Shown here piece by piece: positions 33,381-42,525 of a stretch of DNA of 64,000 nt. Each line of letters starts with the position of its first letter. Within the stretch, counting starts at the first letter, position 1. Source of the DNA: CAWDZK01 sp963726615 (GTDB lineage Bacteria; Actinomycetota; Actinomycetes; JACCUZ01); the NCBI GenBank assembly GCA_963726615.1, contig CAVSCX010000021.1, forward strand, positions 186,001 to 250,000. Direction: 5' to 3'. The notes under the pieces were generated by a model. The model did no database searches. It was given only the letters and a program-made list of their open reading frames with translations, and was not told the DNA's origin. The position numbers and the translations under genes were made by a program.

Positions 33381-34648
33381 GCCACGCCCGGTCCGGCGTC
33401 TCGGGCGGAGCGACGTACCGCGACGCCCTGCGACACCGCGAGTTCCGCGGGCTGGTGGTCGCGCAGGTCACCAGCGAGTGGGGCGACAACATCGCCCGCG
33501 TCGCGCTGGCCTCCCTCGTGCTTGCGCGGACCGACAGCGCGTTCCTCGCCGTGCTTGCCTTCGTCGTCAGCTTCGTGCCGGCGGTGTTCGGCTCGGCCGT
33601 TCTCGGCGCGGCCGCCGATCGCCTGCCGCGCAAGGTCGTGCTCATCGGGTGCGACCTGGCCCGCGCCGTCGTCGTGACCCTGCTCGCCTTCGTAGCCGTC
33701 GACGGCACGCCGGTCTGGGTGCTGCTCGGTGTCCTGCTCGTGGCGGAGACCTTCGCCGCCCCGTTCGAGGCCGCGCACCGCGCCGTGGTCCCCGACGTGC
33801 TCCGGGACCCGAGGGAGTGCCTGGCCGGCGCCGGGTTGATGCGCGTGCTCTTCCAGGTCGACCAGGTGGTCGGCATCCTGGCGGCAGGCCTGGTCATCGT
33901 GCTGGTGGGGGAGCGGGTCGGTCTGCTGATCGACGTCGGGAGCTTCCTCGTCTCGGCGCTCGTCCTCGCTGCCACGCTGAGGTGGCGGCCGGCCAGCCGC
34001 GAGCCGGGCGAGCACACGACTCTGCTCGCCGACGTACGGTCCGGCTGGCGGCTGGTCTTCGACGACCCGTCGATGCGGGCGCTCGTCCTGCTCGGCTGGA
34101 GCGCAGCGGTGTTCCTGGTCGCTCCCGAGGCCGTCGCCCTCGCGTACGCCCGGGAGGACGGGGCCGACCCAGCGGCGGGTGCCGCGCTGATGGCCAGCCT
34201 GCCGGCGGGCGCGGCGCTGGGAGCGTGGCTGATCGGGCGGCTCGACCCGCTGCGCCAGGTCCGGACGATCCTGCCGCTGGCCGTGCTTGCCTGCCTGCCG
34301 CTGCTGGCGACCAGCCTCGCGCCGCCGTGGCCGGTCGCGCTGGCCCTGTGGTTCCTGTCCGGCGTGGCGCAGGGCTTCATGGTCCCGCTGCTCACCACGG
34401 TCAACCTGGTCACCCCGGCCAGGATGCGCGGCCGCGTCAACGGCCTGGCGGGCGGCGGCTTCGCGCTGGTGACCGCATCGACGTTCCTGCTGTCGGGCGC
34501 CGGCGCAGACCTCGCCAGCCCCGCGGTCGCCGTGACGTTCGCGGCCGTCGTCGGCCTCGCGCTGGTGGGGGTGGCGCACCGGACCTGGCCGCACGGCGAG
34601 CTCCGGCGCACGGCCGCCCGGGTCTACCGGGCGGGCAGCACCGTCTGA
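33377..34648 (+). CDS. MFS transporter
   Basis: 423 aa, about twelve hydrophobic helices, MFS_3 (enterobactin exporter-like) type. The cytoplasmic loop motif between helices 2 and 3 is AAADRLPRKVVLIGCDL, close to the canonical GxLaDRxgRkxxl. The closing segment is LVGVAHRTWPHGELRR. Substrate unknown. GTG start overlaps the glnE stop (GTGA), so it is likely translated from the glnE message. Confidence 0.88.
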   Translation: MSHARSGVSGGATYRDALRHREFRGLVVAQVTSEWGDNIARVALASLVLARTDSAFLAVLAFVVSFVPAVFGSAVLGAAADRLPRKVVLIGCDLARAVVVTLLAFVAVDGTPVWVLLGVLLVAETFAAPFEAAHRAVVPDVLRDPRECLAGAGLMRVLFQVDQVVGILAAGLVIVLVGERVGLLIDVGSFLVSALVLAATLRWRPASREPGEHTTLLADVRSGWRLVFDDPSMRALVLLGWSAAVFLVAPEAVALAYAREDGADPAAGAALMASLPAGAALGAWLIGRLDPLRQVRTILPLAVLACLPLLATSLAPPWPVALALWFLSGVAQGFMVPLLTTVNLVTPARMRGRVNGLAGGGFALVTASTFLLSGAGADLASPAVAVTFAAVVGLALVGVAHRTWPHGELRRTAARVYRAGSTV

Positions 34649-34812
34649 CGGTCCGGTGCGGGCCGCGACACGCGTGATCCGGACATTCGGCCCATTTGCC
34701 TGCGCACTCGCGGCCGGTCCGGCAGACTGCTGCCCGGCTCCCGCCGGCCGTGACAGCACGCACGACCCGGGGGCCCTGCCGCACCCCTCCTCGCGAAAGT
34801 CGCCCGCTGCCG

Positions 34813-36144
34813 ATGCGCACCTCCCGCCGTACCGCCCGGACGCTGCTGGCCGCCGCCGTGGCCGGAGCCGTGGTCGCCACGCTGAGCCCGGCCGTCCCGG
34901 CCGCTGCCGTGAACGCGAAGGTGGACGAGCGCTTCTTCGGCGTGCACGACACCGACCCCACGAGCTGGCCGCGGCTGTCGGTCGGCTCGCTGCGGCTGTG
35001 GGATGCGGGCGTCACCTGGCGCGACATCGAGACCTCGCCCGGCGTGTTCGACTTCAGCCGCCTCGACGCGCAGGTCGCGCGGGCGACCGCTGCCGGAGCG
35101 GAGGTGACCCTCGTGCTGGGGATGACCCCCGACTTCTACGCCACGACGCCGGCCGGCAAGACCTCGATGCCCACCAGCCTGGACGCCTGGGCGAGGTACG
35201 TCCGCGCAGTCGTCACCCGCTACGGCGCCACCGCCACGGGGCCGCGCCGGATCGCCGCGTACCAGGTGTGGAACGAGGCCAACGTGACCGGTTACTGGAC
35301 CGGGACCCCGCAGCAGATGGCCCGCCTCAGCCAGGTCGTCTACGGCACCGTCAAGTCGGTCGACCGGGGTGCACTCGTGGTCAGCCCCGCCTACGCGTCC
35401 CGCATCGGCGAGCAGATCAGGGGCGTCACCCGGTTCGCCTTCGCCTGGGTCGACGGCAGGCCGGCCTGGAAGTACGCCGACGTGATCTCGCTCAACCTCT
35501 ACCCGCTGGACACGTACGGCTCGAAGGTGGGCACGCCGGAGAAGTCGATGGAGCTGCTCGCCAAGGCGCGCAAGATCCTCACCTTCGGTGGCCTGCCGCC
35601 CAAGAAGCCGATCTGGAACACCGAGATCAACTATGGGATGCCGACGGGCTCCGCCGGCGGGACCGGAGCACGGCCGATCTCGGACCAGCGGCAGGCCGCG
35701 TACGTGCTGCGGACGCTGCTGCTCAACGCGGCGAACAAGGTCAAGCGGGTGCACTTCTACACCGCGGACATGGGCTACCTGCCCAACGGCCGGACCCTCG
35801 GCAACACCAGGCTTGTCGACCCCGCGGACCCGGTGAACGGCCAGGTCACCCTGGGCGGCCGGGCCTTCGACCTCGCGCAGGCGTGGCTGCTCGGCGGGAA
35901 GCTCAAGGGAGCCAGCAAGAAGGCCAAGCCGTGCGCGAAGGACAGCGCCGGCACGTACACGTGCGTCATCACCTACCCGCGCGGGGTGCGCCGCGTGTAC
36001 TGGAACCCGACCAAGAAGGTCAGGGTCACCACGGTGCGGTCGGCCAAGTACAAGGTCGGCGTCTACGGCGCGCGGAGCCGGATCAAGGGCGGCTCCCGGC
36101 TGAAGGTCGACTACCGACCCGTCATGGTCAGGTCCAAGGCATGA
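34813..36144 (+). CDS. Secreted glycoside hydrolase-like protein, copy 1
   Basis: 443 aa. A Sec signal peptide (MRTSRRTARTLLAAAVAGAVV, AVPAAAV cleavage region near residue 35) precedes a TIM-barrel of the GH39/GH5-like clan A type. Candidate acid/base Glu155 lies in YQVWNEAN and candidate nucleophile Glu271 in IWNTEINYG. The last 100 residues form a lysine-rich beta module with two cysteines (KPCAKDSAGTYTC) ending PVMVRSK. The enzyme probably acts on an external or cell-wall glycan; specificity unknown. Paralog follows directly. ATG 34813 chosen because the signal peptide starts there. Confidence 0.82.
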   Translation: MRTSRRTARTLLAAAVAGAVVATLSPAVPAAAVNAKVDERFFGVHDTDPTSWPRLSVGSLRLWDAGVTWRDIETSPGVFDFSRLDAQVARATAAGAEVTLVLGMTPDFYATTPAGKTSMPTSLDAWARYVRAVVTRYGATATGPRRIAAYQVWNEANVTGYWTGTPQQMARLSQVVYGTVKSVDRGALVVSPAYASRIGEQIRGVTRFAFAWVDGRPAWKYADVISLNLYPLDTYGSKVGTPEKSMELLAKARKILTFGGLPPKKPIWNTEINYGMPTGSAGGTGARPISDQRQAAYVLRTLLLNAANKVKRVHFYTADMGYLPNGRTLGNTRLVDPADPVNGQVTLGGRAFDLAQAWLLGGKLKGASKKAKPCAKDSAGTYTCVITYPRGVRRVYWNPTKKVRVTTVRSAKYKVGVYGARSRIKGGSRLKVDYRPVMVRSKA

Positions 36145-36351
36145 CCACACGGTGCACGTAGGGTGTAACCGGACACCCGGCCGCTGCGTCCTCGAGAACA
36201 GCAGGTCATCGGCTCGGGTCCGCCCCGGTCGTCGCCTGCTCGCGACACGGAGCATCGAGATCACCAGCGCGTCAACGACATCGCACGACAAGCCACAGCG
36301 CCTCATCACAGACACTGCCCATCATCGAGCGACCCGGGGAACCTCTCACTC
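36145..36351. other. 207-bp region between the two glycosidase paralogs
   Basis: Rich in short A-containing stretches compared with the neighbouring genes. No terminator hairpin or clear -10/-35 pair found, though GTAGGGTG near 36157 could hold a -10. Confidence 0.3.
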
Positions 36352-37614
36352 ATGACACGTCCCACCTTCCTGACCGGCACCTTCCCGCGTCGGCTGCTCG
36401 CGCTCGGCGCTGCAGCCGGCCTCGCCCTCACCCTGCTGCCGGCTGCGCCTGCCGAGGCGGCAGCGGGCCAGCGCGTCAAGGCGTCCTTCTTCGGGATGCA
36501 CGACGGCGACCCGACCTCCTGGCCGGACGCGCCGGTCGGCAACATCCGGCTGTGGGACTCCGGGGTCTCCTGGCGTGAGATCGAGACCGCCGACGGCGTC
36601 TACGACTTCACCCGGCTGGACGCGGAGATCGACGCCGCGAAGGCGAACGGCGCGAAGGTCCTGCTCGTCCTCGGCCAGACCCCGCGGTTCCACTCGACCC
36701 AGCCGCGCAAGCTCGGCTCGTACGGGCGTGGTGCCGCGTCGATGCCGACGCGGTCGTCGTGGAAGCACTACGTCTTCGCCGTCGTCAACCGCTACCGCGG
36801 CCGCGGCGTCGACTACCAGGTCTGGAACGAGGCGAACGTCTCGGGCTACTGGCGGGGCACCCCGAAGCAGATGGCCAAGCTGACGCGGTGGGCCTCGCAG
36901 ATCGTGAACAGGAACGACTCCCGCGCGAAGGTCGTGGCCCCGGCGCTGGCCACCCGGCTCACCGGACAGCGCCGCTGGCTGCGGGACTTCTACGCCACCA
37001 AGGTCGGCGGCAAGAAGGTGGCGTCGTACGTCGACGTCGTCTCGCTGAACCTGTACCCCCTGCCGAAGCAGGCACCCGAGGCGTCGGTGAAGCTGCTCGC
37101 GGCCTCGCGCACCATGCTGGCCCAGGCGGGCGTGCGCAAGCAGATCTGGAACACCGAGATCAACTACGGGCTCCTCGGCGGCGGCACCGCACGCAACATC
37201 TCGCGGGCCAAGGAGGCGGCCTACGTCTCGCGCACCCTGGTGCTCAACGCGGACGGGAACATCAAGCGGGTGTTCTGGTACGCGTGGGACCTGCAGAACC
37301 TCGCCAACACGCAGCTCACCAACCCCGACGGGTCGCTGACACGAGCAGGCACGGCCTACGTCGTGACGCGTGGCTGGCTGCTCGGCGGCCGGACCAAGGG
37401 CTGCGTTCGGGACCGGCGTGGCACCTACACCTGCACCGTGAGCTACTCGGCTGGCGTGAAGCGGATCTACTGGAACCCGTCGCGCAAGGCGACGGTGCGC
37501 GCGGTGAAGTCGGCGCGCGCCTCTGTCGGCCTGTTCGGAGTCGAGAAGCCTCTCTCCGGCGGCGAGGCCATCGGCGTCGGCAAGCTGCCGGTCATGGTCC
37601 GCTCCAAGCGCTAG
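36352..37614 (+). CDS. Secreted glycoside hydrolase-like protein, copy 2
   Basis: 420 aa paralog of the preceding gene: signal peptide (RRLLALGAAAGLALTLLPAAPAEAAA), matching barrel start (FFGMHDGDPTSWPDAPVGNIRLWDSG), candidate acid/base Glu160 in YQVWNEANVSGYW and candidate nucleophile Glu269 in IWNTEINYG. It keeps the C-terminal two-cysteine module (GCVRDRRGTYTC) and ends PVMVRSKR. The two copies are clearly diverged throughout, so the duplication is old. A strong terminator follows 16 bases after the stop. Confidence 0.82.
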   Translation: MTRPTFLTGTFPRRLLALGAAAGLALTLLPAAPAEAAAGQRVKASFFGMHDGDPTSWPDAPVGNIRLWDSGVSWREIETADGVYDFTRLDAEIDAAKANGAKVLLVLGQTPRFHSTQPRKLGSYGRGAASMPTRSSWKHYVFAVVNRYRGRGVDYQVWNEANVSGYWRGTPKQMAKLTRWASQIVNRNDSRAKVVAPALATRLTGQRRWLRDFYATKVGGKKVASYVDVVSLNLYPLPKQAPEASVKLLAASRTMLAQAGVRKQIWNTEINYGLLGGGTARNISRAKEAAYVSRTLVLNADGNIKRVFWYAWDLQNLANTQLTNPDGSLTRAGTAYVVTRGWLLGGRTKGCVRDRRGTYTCTVSYSAGVKRIYWNPSRKATVRAVKSARASVGLFGVEKPLSGGEAIGVGKLPVMVRSKR

Positions 37615-37629
37615 CTCTCGGACGTCACG

Positions 37630-37660
37630 ACGGCCCCCACCCGGTTCGGGTGGGGGCCGT
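37630..37660 (+). terminator. Strong hairpin terminator
   Basis: 14-bp perfect stem (37630-37643 with 37647-37660), core GGCCCCCACCC / GGGTGGGGGCC, and a GTT loop. Ends transcription of the glycosidase pair. Confidence 0.85.
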
Positions 37661-37704
37661 CGTCGTCCCCGCGCCTGGAGGTGGTCAGCGGGCGCCTCTC
37701 TCGG

Positions 37705-38174
37705 TCACCGCGCCACCGCCCCAGGGCGCAGCCCGGCCCCGACCTTCTCCTTGAGCAGCTCTCCCCGTCTGCGGATGTCGACCCTGCCGATCAGCGGGAA
37801 CAGGATCGGCACCATCACGGCTGCCGCTCCACGCAAGGGCGGGAACGCCAGCTCGAACACCACCTCGGTGCCCTGGCCGGTAGGGCGCAGCTCGAAGCTG
37901 TTCCGGAATGCCCCATCGCGTCGGTGGCCCGCAGGATGAGCCGCTCGTGCGGCACGACGTCGGTGATCTCGACGACGTTCTCATGGCGCCGGTCTCCGGG
38001 TATCCGGCCGATGGAGCGGTACCGGCTGCCGACGGTGTTCGCCTCGCCGGAGACGAGCGCCACCTGGTAGGGCTTCGGTGACCAGGCTGCGTGCCGGTCC
38101 AGGTCGCCGATCCACGGCCACACGGTTTCCGGTGGCGCGTCGATCGTGACGGTGAAAGTGCCGTGAATGGTCAT
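37705..38174 (-). pseudogene. SRPBCC-family protein, frameshifted
   Basis: Starts intact (MTIHGTFTVTIDAPPETVWPWIGDLDRHAAW, then SPKPYQVALVSG), the opening of a START/SRPBCC ligand-binding protein (polyketide cyclase-like). After LILRATDAMG, near 37905-37918, the frame breaks. The missing part resumes in the next frame as FRNSFELRPTGQGTEVVFEL, then FPLIGRVDIRRRGELLKEK, to a stop at 37705. One base has been lost relative to a working gene of about 156 codons. It could be a real lesion or a sequencing error; neighbouring genes are also broken, which favours decay. Confidence 0.75.
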
Positions 38175-38216
38175 GGCCCGCCTCGCATGCTGTTGTCGTG
38201 TGGGGACGCCGGACGG

Positions 38217-38669
38217 TCAGACCTCGACGACGACCCGAAGGAAGGTCGCCGCGATCGTGGTCCGCTCCGGCTCGGTGCTGACGTCCTGCTCCGCGAAGAG
38301 CTCCTCGAGCTGGCGCTGCAGGTCGCCGTCGCGCCCGTTCGCCTCGGCCCCCTCGAAGGCGTTCATCGTGGGCCCGTAGTAGCTCCGGAACGCCCGGACG
38401 AAGTCCGACGGCGACCCGAGGTGGTGGAAGGTGAACGTCGACTCGGTGCAGGTGACCCGGTCCGGGGACACGCGGGCCGCGGCGAACCGCTCGGTGACGT
38501 TGCCCTTCACGCCCCACGTCATCGGGCTGACAAACCCTTCCGGCGACGGCGGGGAGTAGCCCGAGCTGATGCGCAGCATCTGGGCGACCAGCGTGGGATC
38601 GCCCGGGATCCAGTTCCCCATCAGTGCCAGCACCGGCCCGACGACACTCGCCTGTCCGAGCAAGAGCAC
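38217..38669 (-). pseudogene. C-terminal fragment of a class I SAM-dependent methyltransferase
   Basis: About 140 codons matching the back half of UbiE/type 11 methyltransferases: GNWIPGDPTLVAQMLRISSGY, SPMTWGVKGNV, TFTFHHLGSPSDFVRAFRSY, and the ERTTIAATFLRVVVEV end. The N-terminal half with the SAM-binding GxGxG is absent. Upstream it runs straight into an MFS fragment in another frame (junction about 38630-38670). It is unlikely to be functional. Confidence 0.75.
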
Positions 38670-39090
38670 CGCACCGCGAACCCAGCCGCGACCAGCAGAG
38701 CACTTCCGGCGGCCAGCCGGTCGGCCTCGACCCGCGCAGCCAGCCGCGGGACCGCCTGCCCGGCCACGAAGCCCGCCGCCGAGAACGGCACCAGCACGAG
38801 ACCGGCCTGAAACGTGTTCAGGCCGAATCCGTACCCGGTCTCAGTCGGGGTCTGGGCGTATCGGGTGGACAGGGTGAGCAGCAGGTACATGCTGACACCT
38901 GCCAGAAGCATCGTCGCGTTCGCGCGGGCCACGACCGGCTGACGCAGGCTGGACAGGTCGACCAGCGGCGCCGTCGTCCGCCGTTCCACCACCACCCAGG
39001 TGGCCAGAAGGACGATGCCGGCACCGAGCAGGGCGCAGGCAAAGAGCCGGTCCCGATGCCTCGAGGGCGTCGCTGGCCCTATCTCGGCGC
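38621..39090 (-). pseudogene. Internal fragment of an MFS drug transporter
   Basis: Reads PATPSRHRDRLFACALLGAG, then VVVERRTTAPLVDLSSLRQP, ANATMLLAGVSMYLLLTLST and FQAGLVLVPFSAAGFVAGQAV. This is the middle (roughly helices 6 to 10) of an EmrB/QacA-type 14-helix exporter. Both ends are missing; it ends at the methyltransferase fragment junction. Its association with that fragment looks like the product of a deletion joining two genes. Confidence 0.7.
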
Positions 39091-39267
39091 TTGGGACGTG
39101 ACGAGGGTCGCGTAGAGGTCGGGCAGTAGGTTCTCGAGGTTCCCGATCTCCTCGATGTGGTGCCTCACCCCGCGTCGATCCGCTTCTCCGGGAAGGCTCG
39201 TGAGTGGGCGACCCGATTGAGCTCCACGCGGCGACGCCACCGCGTGTCGAGCCGTCTCAACCGAGCG
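39091..39267. other. Possible decayed coding segment
   Basis: On the minus strand a frame reads VRHHIEEIGNLENLLPDLY and ATLVTSQAPR before a stop near 39085. It has protein-like composition but no start or family, so it may be another gene remnant. Nothing else is seen. Confidence 0.3.
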
Positions 39268-39954
39268 TCAGGTTTCGACATAGCCAGGGCCATCGTTGGA
39301 GCCAGGACTCGGCGGGACGGGTAGTCCCGACGGGGTGCGTTGGCATGGCGGGCTGCCGACCCGCCACCAGCGGGCGTCGGACAGCACCAGCGCTAGGCAG
39401 ACCGCGGCCAGAGCAGCGACCGCCGTCCAGCCGATCGTGCTGGTGGTCCAGTCGCCATAACCCTTGTCGGCATAGGGAAACACCGGGAAGGCGCGGGCGA
39501 ACGGGCGCGCCAGAGCCCAGAGTGCGGCGACCGGCACGATCGTGGCGGCGAACGTGATACCTGGTGTGCGCACCCCTGTGGATCGCCGCCAGGTGACCCA
39601 CGACGCGCCGACCAGTCCACCGGCCAGGCCCTGGACCCATACGTCCCAGTGGTGACCGAAAAGGCTGTCCCGTGACCACCACACCGCAACGCTCCACACG
39701 CCCAGCAGGCCCGCGATCCCGGCCGTGCGGGCCGCTGTCCGCCACCACAACGGACGGGGTAGTGCGTCGACGACTGAGCTCGCGGGTTCGTCGAAACACC
39801 ACGCTACGGCCGCGGCAAGCAGCCCTACCGCGATGCCCTCCAGTGGCCACACGACCCACGGCCAGCTGCGTACTCCCTCCATCAGGATGCCCAGCAATAG
39901 AGCTGCCGCAGCGAGTCGCCTCCACGGAAGCGAGTAGGCAGCGACGCGGATCAT
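39268..39954 (-). CDS. Polytopic membrane protein, last gene of the ECF-ABC operon
   Basis: 228 aa with about six hydrophobic helices (LAAAALLLGILMEGV, WPWVVWPLEGIAVGLLAAAV, ITFAATIVPVAALWALA, TIGWTAVAALAAVCLALVLS) and a hydrophilic proline-rich tail. No family recognised. Its ATG lies two bases after the permease stop, so it is very likely part of the same transporter: a second permease-like subunit or an accessory. Confidence 0.72.
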   Translation of the reverse strand: MIRVAAYSLPWRRLAAAALLLGILMEGVRSWPWVVWPLEGIAVGLLAAAVAWCFDEPASSVVDALPRPLWWRTAARTAGIAGLLGVWSVAVWWSRDSLFGHHWDVWVQGLAGGLVGASWVTWRRSTGVRTPGITFAATIVPVAALWALARPFARAFPVFPYADKGYGDWTTSTIGWTAVAALAAVCLALVLSDARWWRVGSPPCQRTPSGLPVPPSPGSNDGPGYVET

Positions 39955-39956
39955 GG

Positions 39957-40841
39957 CTACTTGGCGATGGGGTTGACGATGATGCTGTCGACTCCGAGGA
40001 CGATGGAGAGCGCCGCGAAGACGGTCGCGGCGGCGGCGACGGCGATCATCGCCCTGCGGATCGGCGACCGGTTCGACTCGGGGTCGTGGTGGACGGCGGC
40101 TAGCACCCCGAGGGCACACACCGCCGTGAGGTACAGCACCCAGAAGTAGGGCGACCCGGGCAGGTACCCGAAAGCGTCGTCGCCGCCCATCGCGTCGCCG
40201 TCGAGGCCGACGGGCGCGGCCCACTGGGTCCAAACCCAGACCATCCGCCACGACATGGTTGAGTTGAAGATGCCCTGCATCAGGATCGTGACGATGATCA
40301 TCGAGATCGACACGAGCGCGGCCATCCCGCGGAAACGCAGGTAGCGCGCGGCGACCAGGCCGAGCAGCGGGCCGCCGACGGCTGCCATCACGCTCTGCCC
40401 GAAGGTGAAGGCGAGCAGGTGAGCGTCCGAAATTCCGTCATAGGCGTTGGGCATGTCGTAACCCTGGATCTGGAAGCCTGTCCACCCCGCGATCCACAGC
40501 AGCAGGCCGGCTGTTCCAGGGACTACCACCGCACCGGTCAGGGCCAGAGTGCGGTCACGTTCGTTGACCGCCGAGGCACCCGCGGCAGCGGCGAGCCGGT
40601 CGGAGCGGCGGACCATGCCGACCATGATGCCGATGCCGAAGACGCCGATGCCCGCCGCGATAGCGAGCCCGAGCCAGAGAGCGCCGTACCGCTGGCCGTC
40701 CTGGTCGGGGAAGAGGAACTGCTGGGCGAAGGCCAAAACTGTCAGTGCCAGTCCGATCCAGAACAGCTTGCTGGTCAGGTAGCTGCGGATCTCCTGCCTG
40801 GTCAGGGAGGCCAGCAGCGGACCCGTGGTCACTGAGGTCAC
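39957..40841 (-). CDS. ABC transporter permease (ABC-2 type)
   Basis: 294 aa with about six hydrophobic helices and an N-terminal cytoplasmic stretch SLTRQEIRSYLTSKLFWIG typical of ABC-2 permeases. A large extracytoplasmic loop around residues 165-235 contains NSTMSWRMVWVWTQW. GTG start overlaps the ATPase stop (GTGA). With the ATPase it should form an exporter; the substrate is unknown. Confidence 0.82.
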   Translation of the reverse strand: MTSVTTGPLLASLTRQEIRSYLTSKLFWIGLALTVLAFAQQFLFPDQDGQRYGALWLGLAIAAGIGVFGIGIMVGMVRRSDRLAAAAGASAVNERDRTLALTGAVVVPGTAGLLLWIAGWTGFQIQGYDMPNAYDGISDAHLLAFTFGQSVMAAVGGPLLGLVAARYLRFRGMAALVSISMIIVTILMQGIFNSTMSWRMVWVWTQWAAPVGLDGDAMGGDDAFGYLPGSPYFWVLYLTAVCALGVLAAVHHDPESNRSPIRRAMIAVAAAATVFAALSIVLGVDSIIVNPIAK

Positions 40842-41701
40842 GGCGATACTCCTTCGGGTCGGCTGCTCCCGCGCAGGAGCAGGTAGGCGTCTTCGACGGA
40901 CGGGTCGAGGGCCTGGGCATTGACTCCCGGGGTCCCTCCGACCGAATGAATCTGGCCCGTGCCGGTCTTCCAGGTGGCGACCGCGCCAGCACTGGCTTCC
41001 GGGGCTACATGGACCCGGCCGACCGCGGTGTTCAGCAGGTCACGGACGGCACCGTCGAACCGAACGGCGCCGTTATCGAGGACGATCACCCGGTCGCACA
41101 GCGCGGCGACGTCCTCGGTCTGGTGTGTCGATAGCAGCACGGTGCCGGGCAGCCCAGAGAGGATGCGGCGCAGGGACGCCCGCTGCTCGGGGTCCAGGCC
41201 GGTGGTCGGCTCGTCGAGCAGCAGCAGGTCGGGTGCCCCGATCAGTGCCTGGGCAACCGACAGTCGGCGACGCTGGCCCCCGGAAAGCTTGCGGATCTTC
41301 ATCCTCGCCCGCTCGGCGAGGCCGACCAGTTCCAGGACTCGTTGAACCTCAGTGGCGCGGCGCTTGCTGTACTTCCACTCCTTGAGCACTGCGATGTAGT
41401 CGACGAAGCCTGCGACCGTCATGCCGCTTGGGTAGTGCACCTCCTGTGGCAGGTACCCGATACACCGCCTGGCGTCGACCCGCGCGGCATGACCTGCTGT
41501 CACCTCGTGGCCTGCGATGGTGATACGCCCGGTCGTGGGGGGCAGCACGGTGGCGAGCAGTGACAGCATCGTGGTCTTGCCGGCTCCGTTCGGCCCGAGC
41601 AGGCCGACCACACCGGGCCGGAGCTCGAGATCGGTCGGCGTCAACGCCTCGAGCCGGCCGTAGCGCTTGCTGACGCCTTCGAGCGTGGCGGTGGCGCTCA
41701 T
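40838..41701 (-). CDS. ABC transporter ATP-binding protein
   Basis: 287 aa. Walker A GLLGPNGAGKTT (about residues 33-44), Q-loop YLPQE, signature LSGGQRRRL, Walker B LLLLDEPTTGLDPE and H-switch STHQTEDV are all intact. It resembles the ATPases of drug or lantibiotic-type exporters (CcmA/BcrA group). The C-terminal 70 residues are an extra domain with no visible motif. ATG directly abuts the anti-sigma stop; stop overlaps the permease start. Confidence 0.93.
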   Translation of the reverse strand: MSATATLEGVSKRYGRLEALTPTDLELRPGVVGLLGPNGAGKTTMLSLLATVLPPTTGRITIAGHEVTAGHAARVDARRCIGYLPQEVHYPSGMTVAGFVDYIAVLKEWKYSKRRATEVQRVLELVGLAERARMKIRKLSGGQRRRLSVAQALIGAPDLLLLDEPTTGLDPEQRASLRRILSGLPGTVLLSTHQTEDVAALCDRVIVLDNGAVRFDGAVRDLLNTAVGRVHVAPEASAGAVATWKTGTGQIHSVGGTPGVNAQALDPSVEDAYLLLRGSSRPEGVSP

Positions 41702-42525
41702 CAGCCCTCACCTCCCAACAGTCGGAACGAGGAGGAACGCAGCACGAAGACGGCGGCCATCCCGACAGCGACCGCCATGCTCGCGACTTGAACCGCTGTC
41801 GCGGAGAGGTCGGTGACCTCGCCGGTGCGTTCGGTGCCCACCACGACCGCGACCCAGCACCCGCACGTCAGCCCGGCGGCGGTCCACGAGTTGAGCCAGC
41901 TGCGCAGCGCCAGCGCGAGCGACGTCAACGCCAGCGAGGGCAGCAGCCAGACGAATGCGAGGTTCGCCAGGCCCGGCACAGCCAGTCCGGCAACCAGAGT
42001 GGCCGGGATGGCGACGGCCAGGGTCGCGACCGTGCGCAGGATGGCGAGGCGGACCTTGTCGTACGGTGTTGCACCCATGATGGAGCGCAACTGCTCGGTG
42101 GCATCGAAGGCAGCGATGACTGCAAACACCGGCGCGGTCGGTGCCAGCAGCCAGAAGATCTCGTCCTGGCGAGCCGGGACCAGTGCGGTGAGGAGGGCGC
42201 AGACCAGCGCCGCGCCGACAGCCAGCGACCACGGCAGCACAAATCCTTCGGACGCGGCGAGAATGATCAAGTCCTCCTCGGCCACTCCCAGGCGACGCAG
42301 CCAGCGCACGGACCGCGGCAGCCGGGGGCGCCGTACCTCGCTCACGATGCCGGCCCACGCCGCGGCGGTCACCTGGTCCGGCGCCACCACGCGCGCCGAC
42401 CGCTGGCACCCGGCGCAGCCGGTCACGTGCCGGTCGATCGATGCCGTCGCGATGTCATCGAGACGCCCGGCGGCGTATGCCTGCCATGCCTCGGCGCTGA
42501 CATGCCATTCGGACATGGTCACCAT
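41701..42525 (-). CDS. Zinc-finger anti-sigma factor with integral membrane domain
   Basis: 274 aa. The N-terminal 45 residues carry the zf-HC2 anti-sigma zinc motif H33-x3-C37-x2-C40 (DRHVTGCAGC). After a linker come about six hydrophobic helices, far more than the single one in typical membrane anti-sigma factors. This implies that the membrane part itself senses or transports. ATGGTGA overlap with the sigma gene indicates translational coupling. It likely holds the adjacent ECF sigma inactive until a membrane cue, then frees it to drive this operon. That mechanism is inferred. Confidence 0.82.
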   Translation of the reverse strand: MVTMSEWHVSAEAWQAYAAGRLDDIATASIDRHVTGCAGCQRSARVVAPDQVTAAAWAGIVSEVRRPRLPRSVRWLRRLGVAEEDLIILAASEGFVLPWSLAVGAALVCALLTALVPARQDEIFWLLAPTAPVFAVIAAFDATEQLRSIMGATPYDKVRLAILRTVATLAVAIPATLVAGLAVPGLANLAFVWLLPSLALTSLALALRSWLNSWTAAGLTCGCWVAVVVGTERTGEVTDLSATAVQVASMAVAVGMAAVFVLRSSSFRLLGGEG

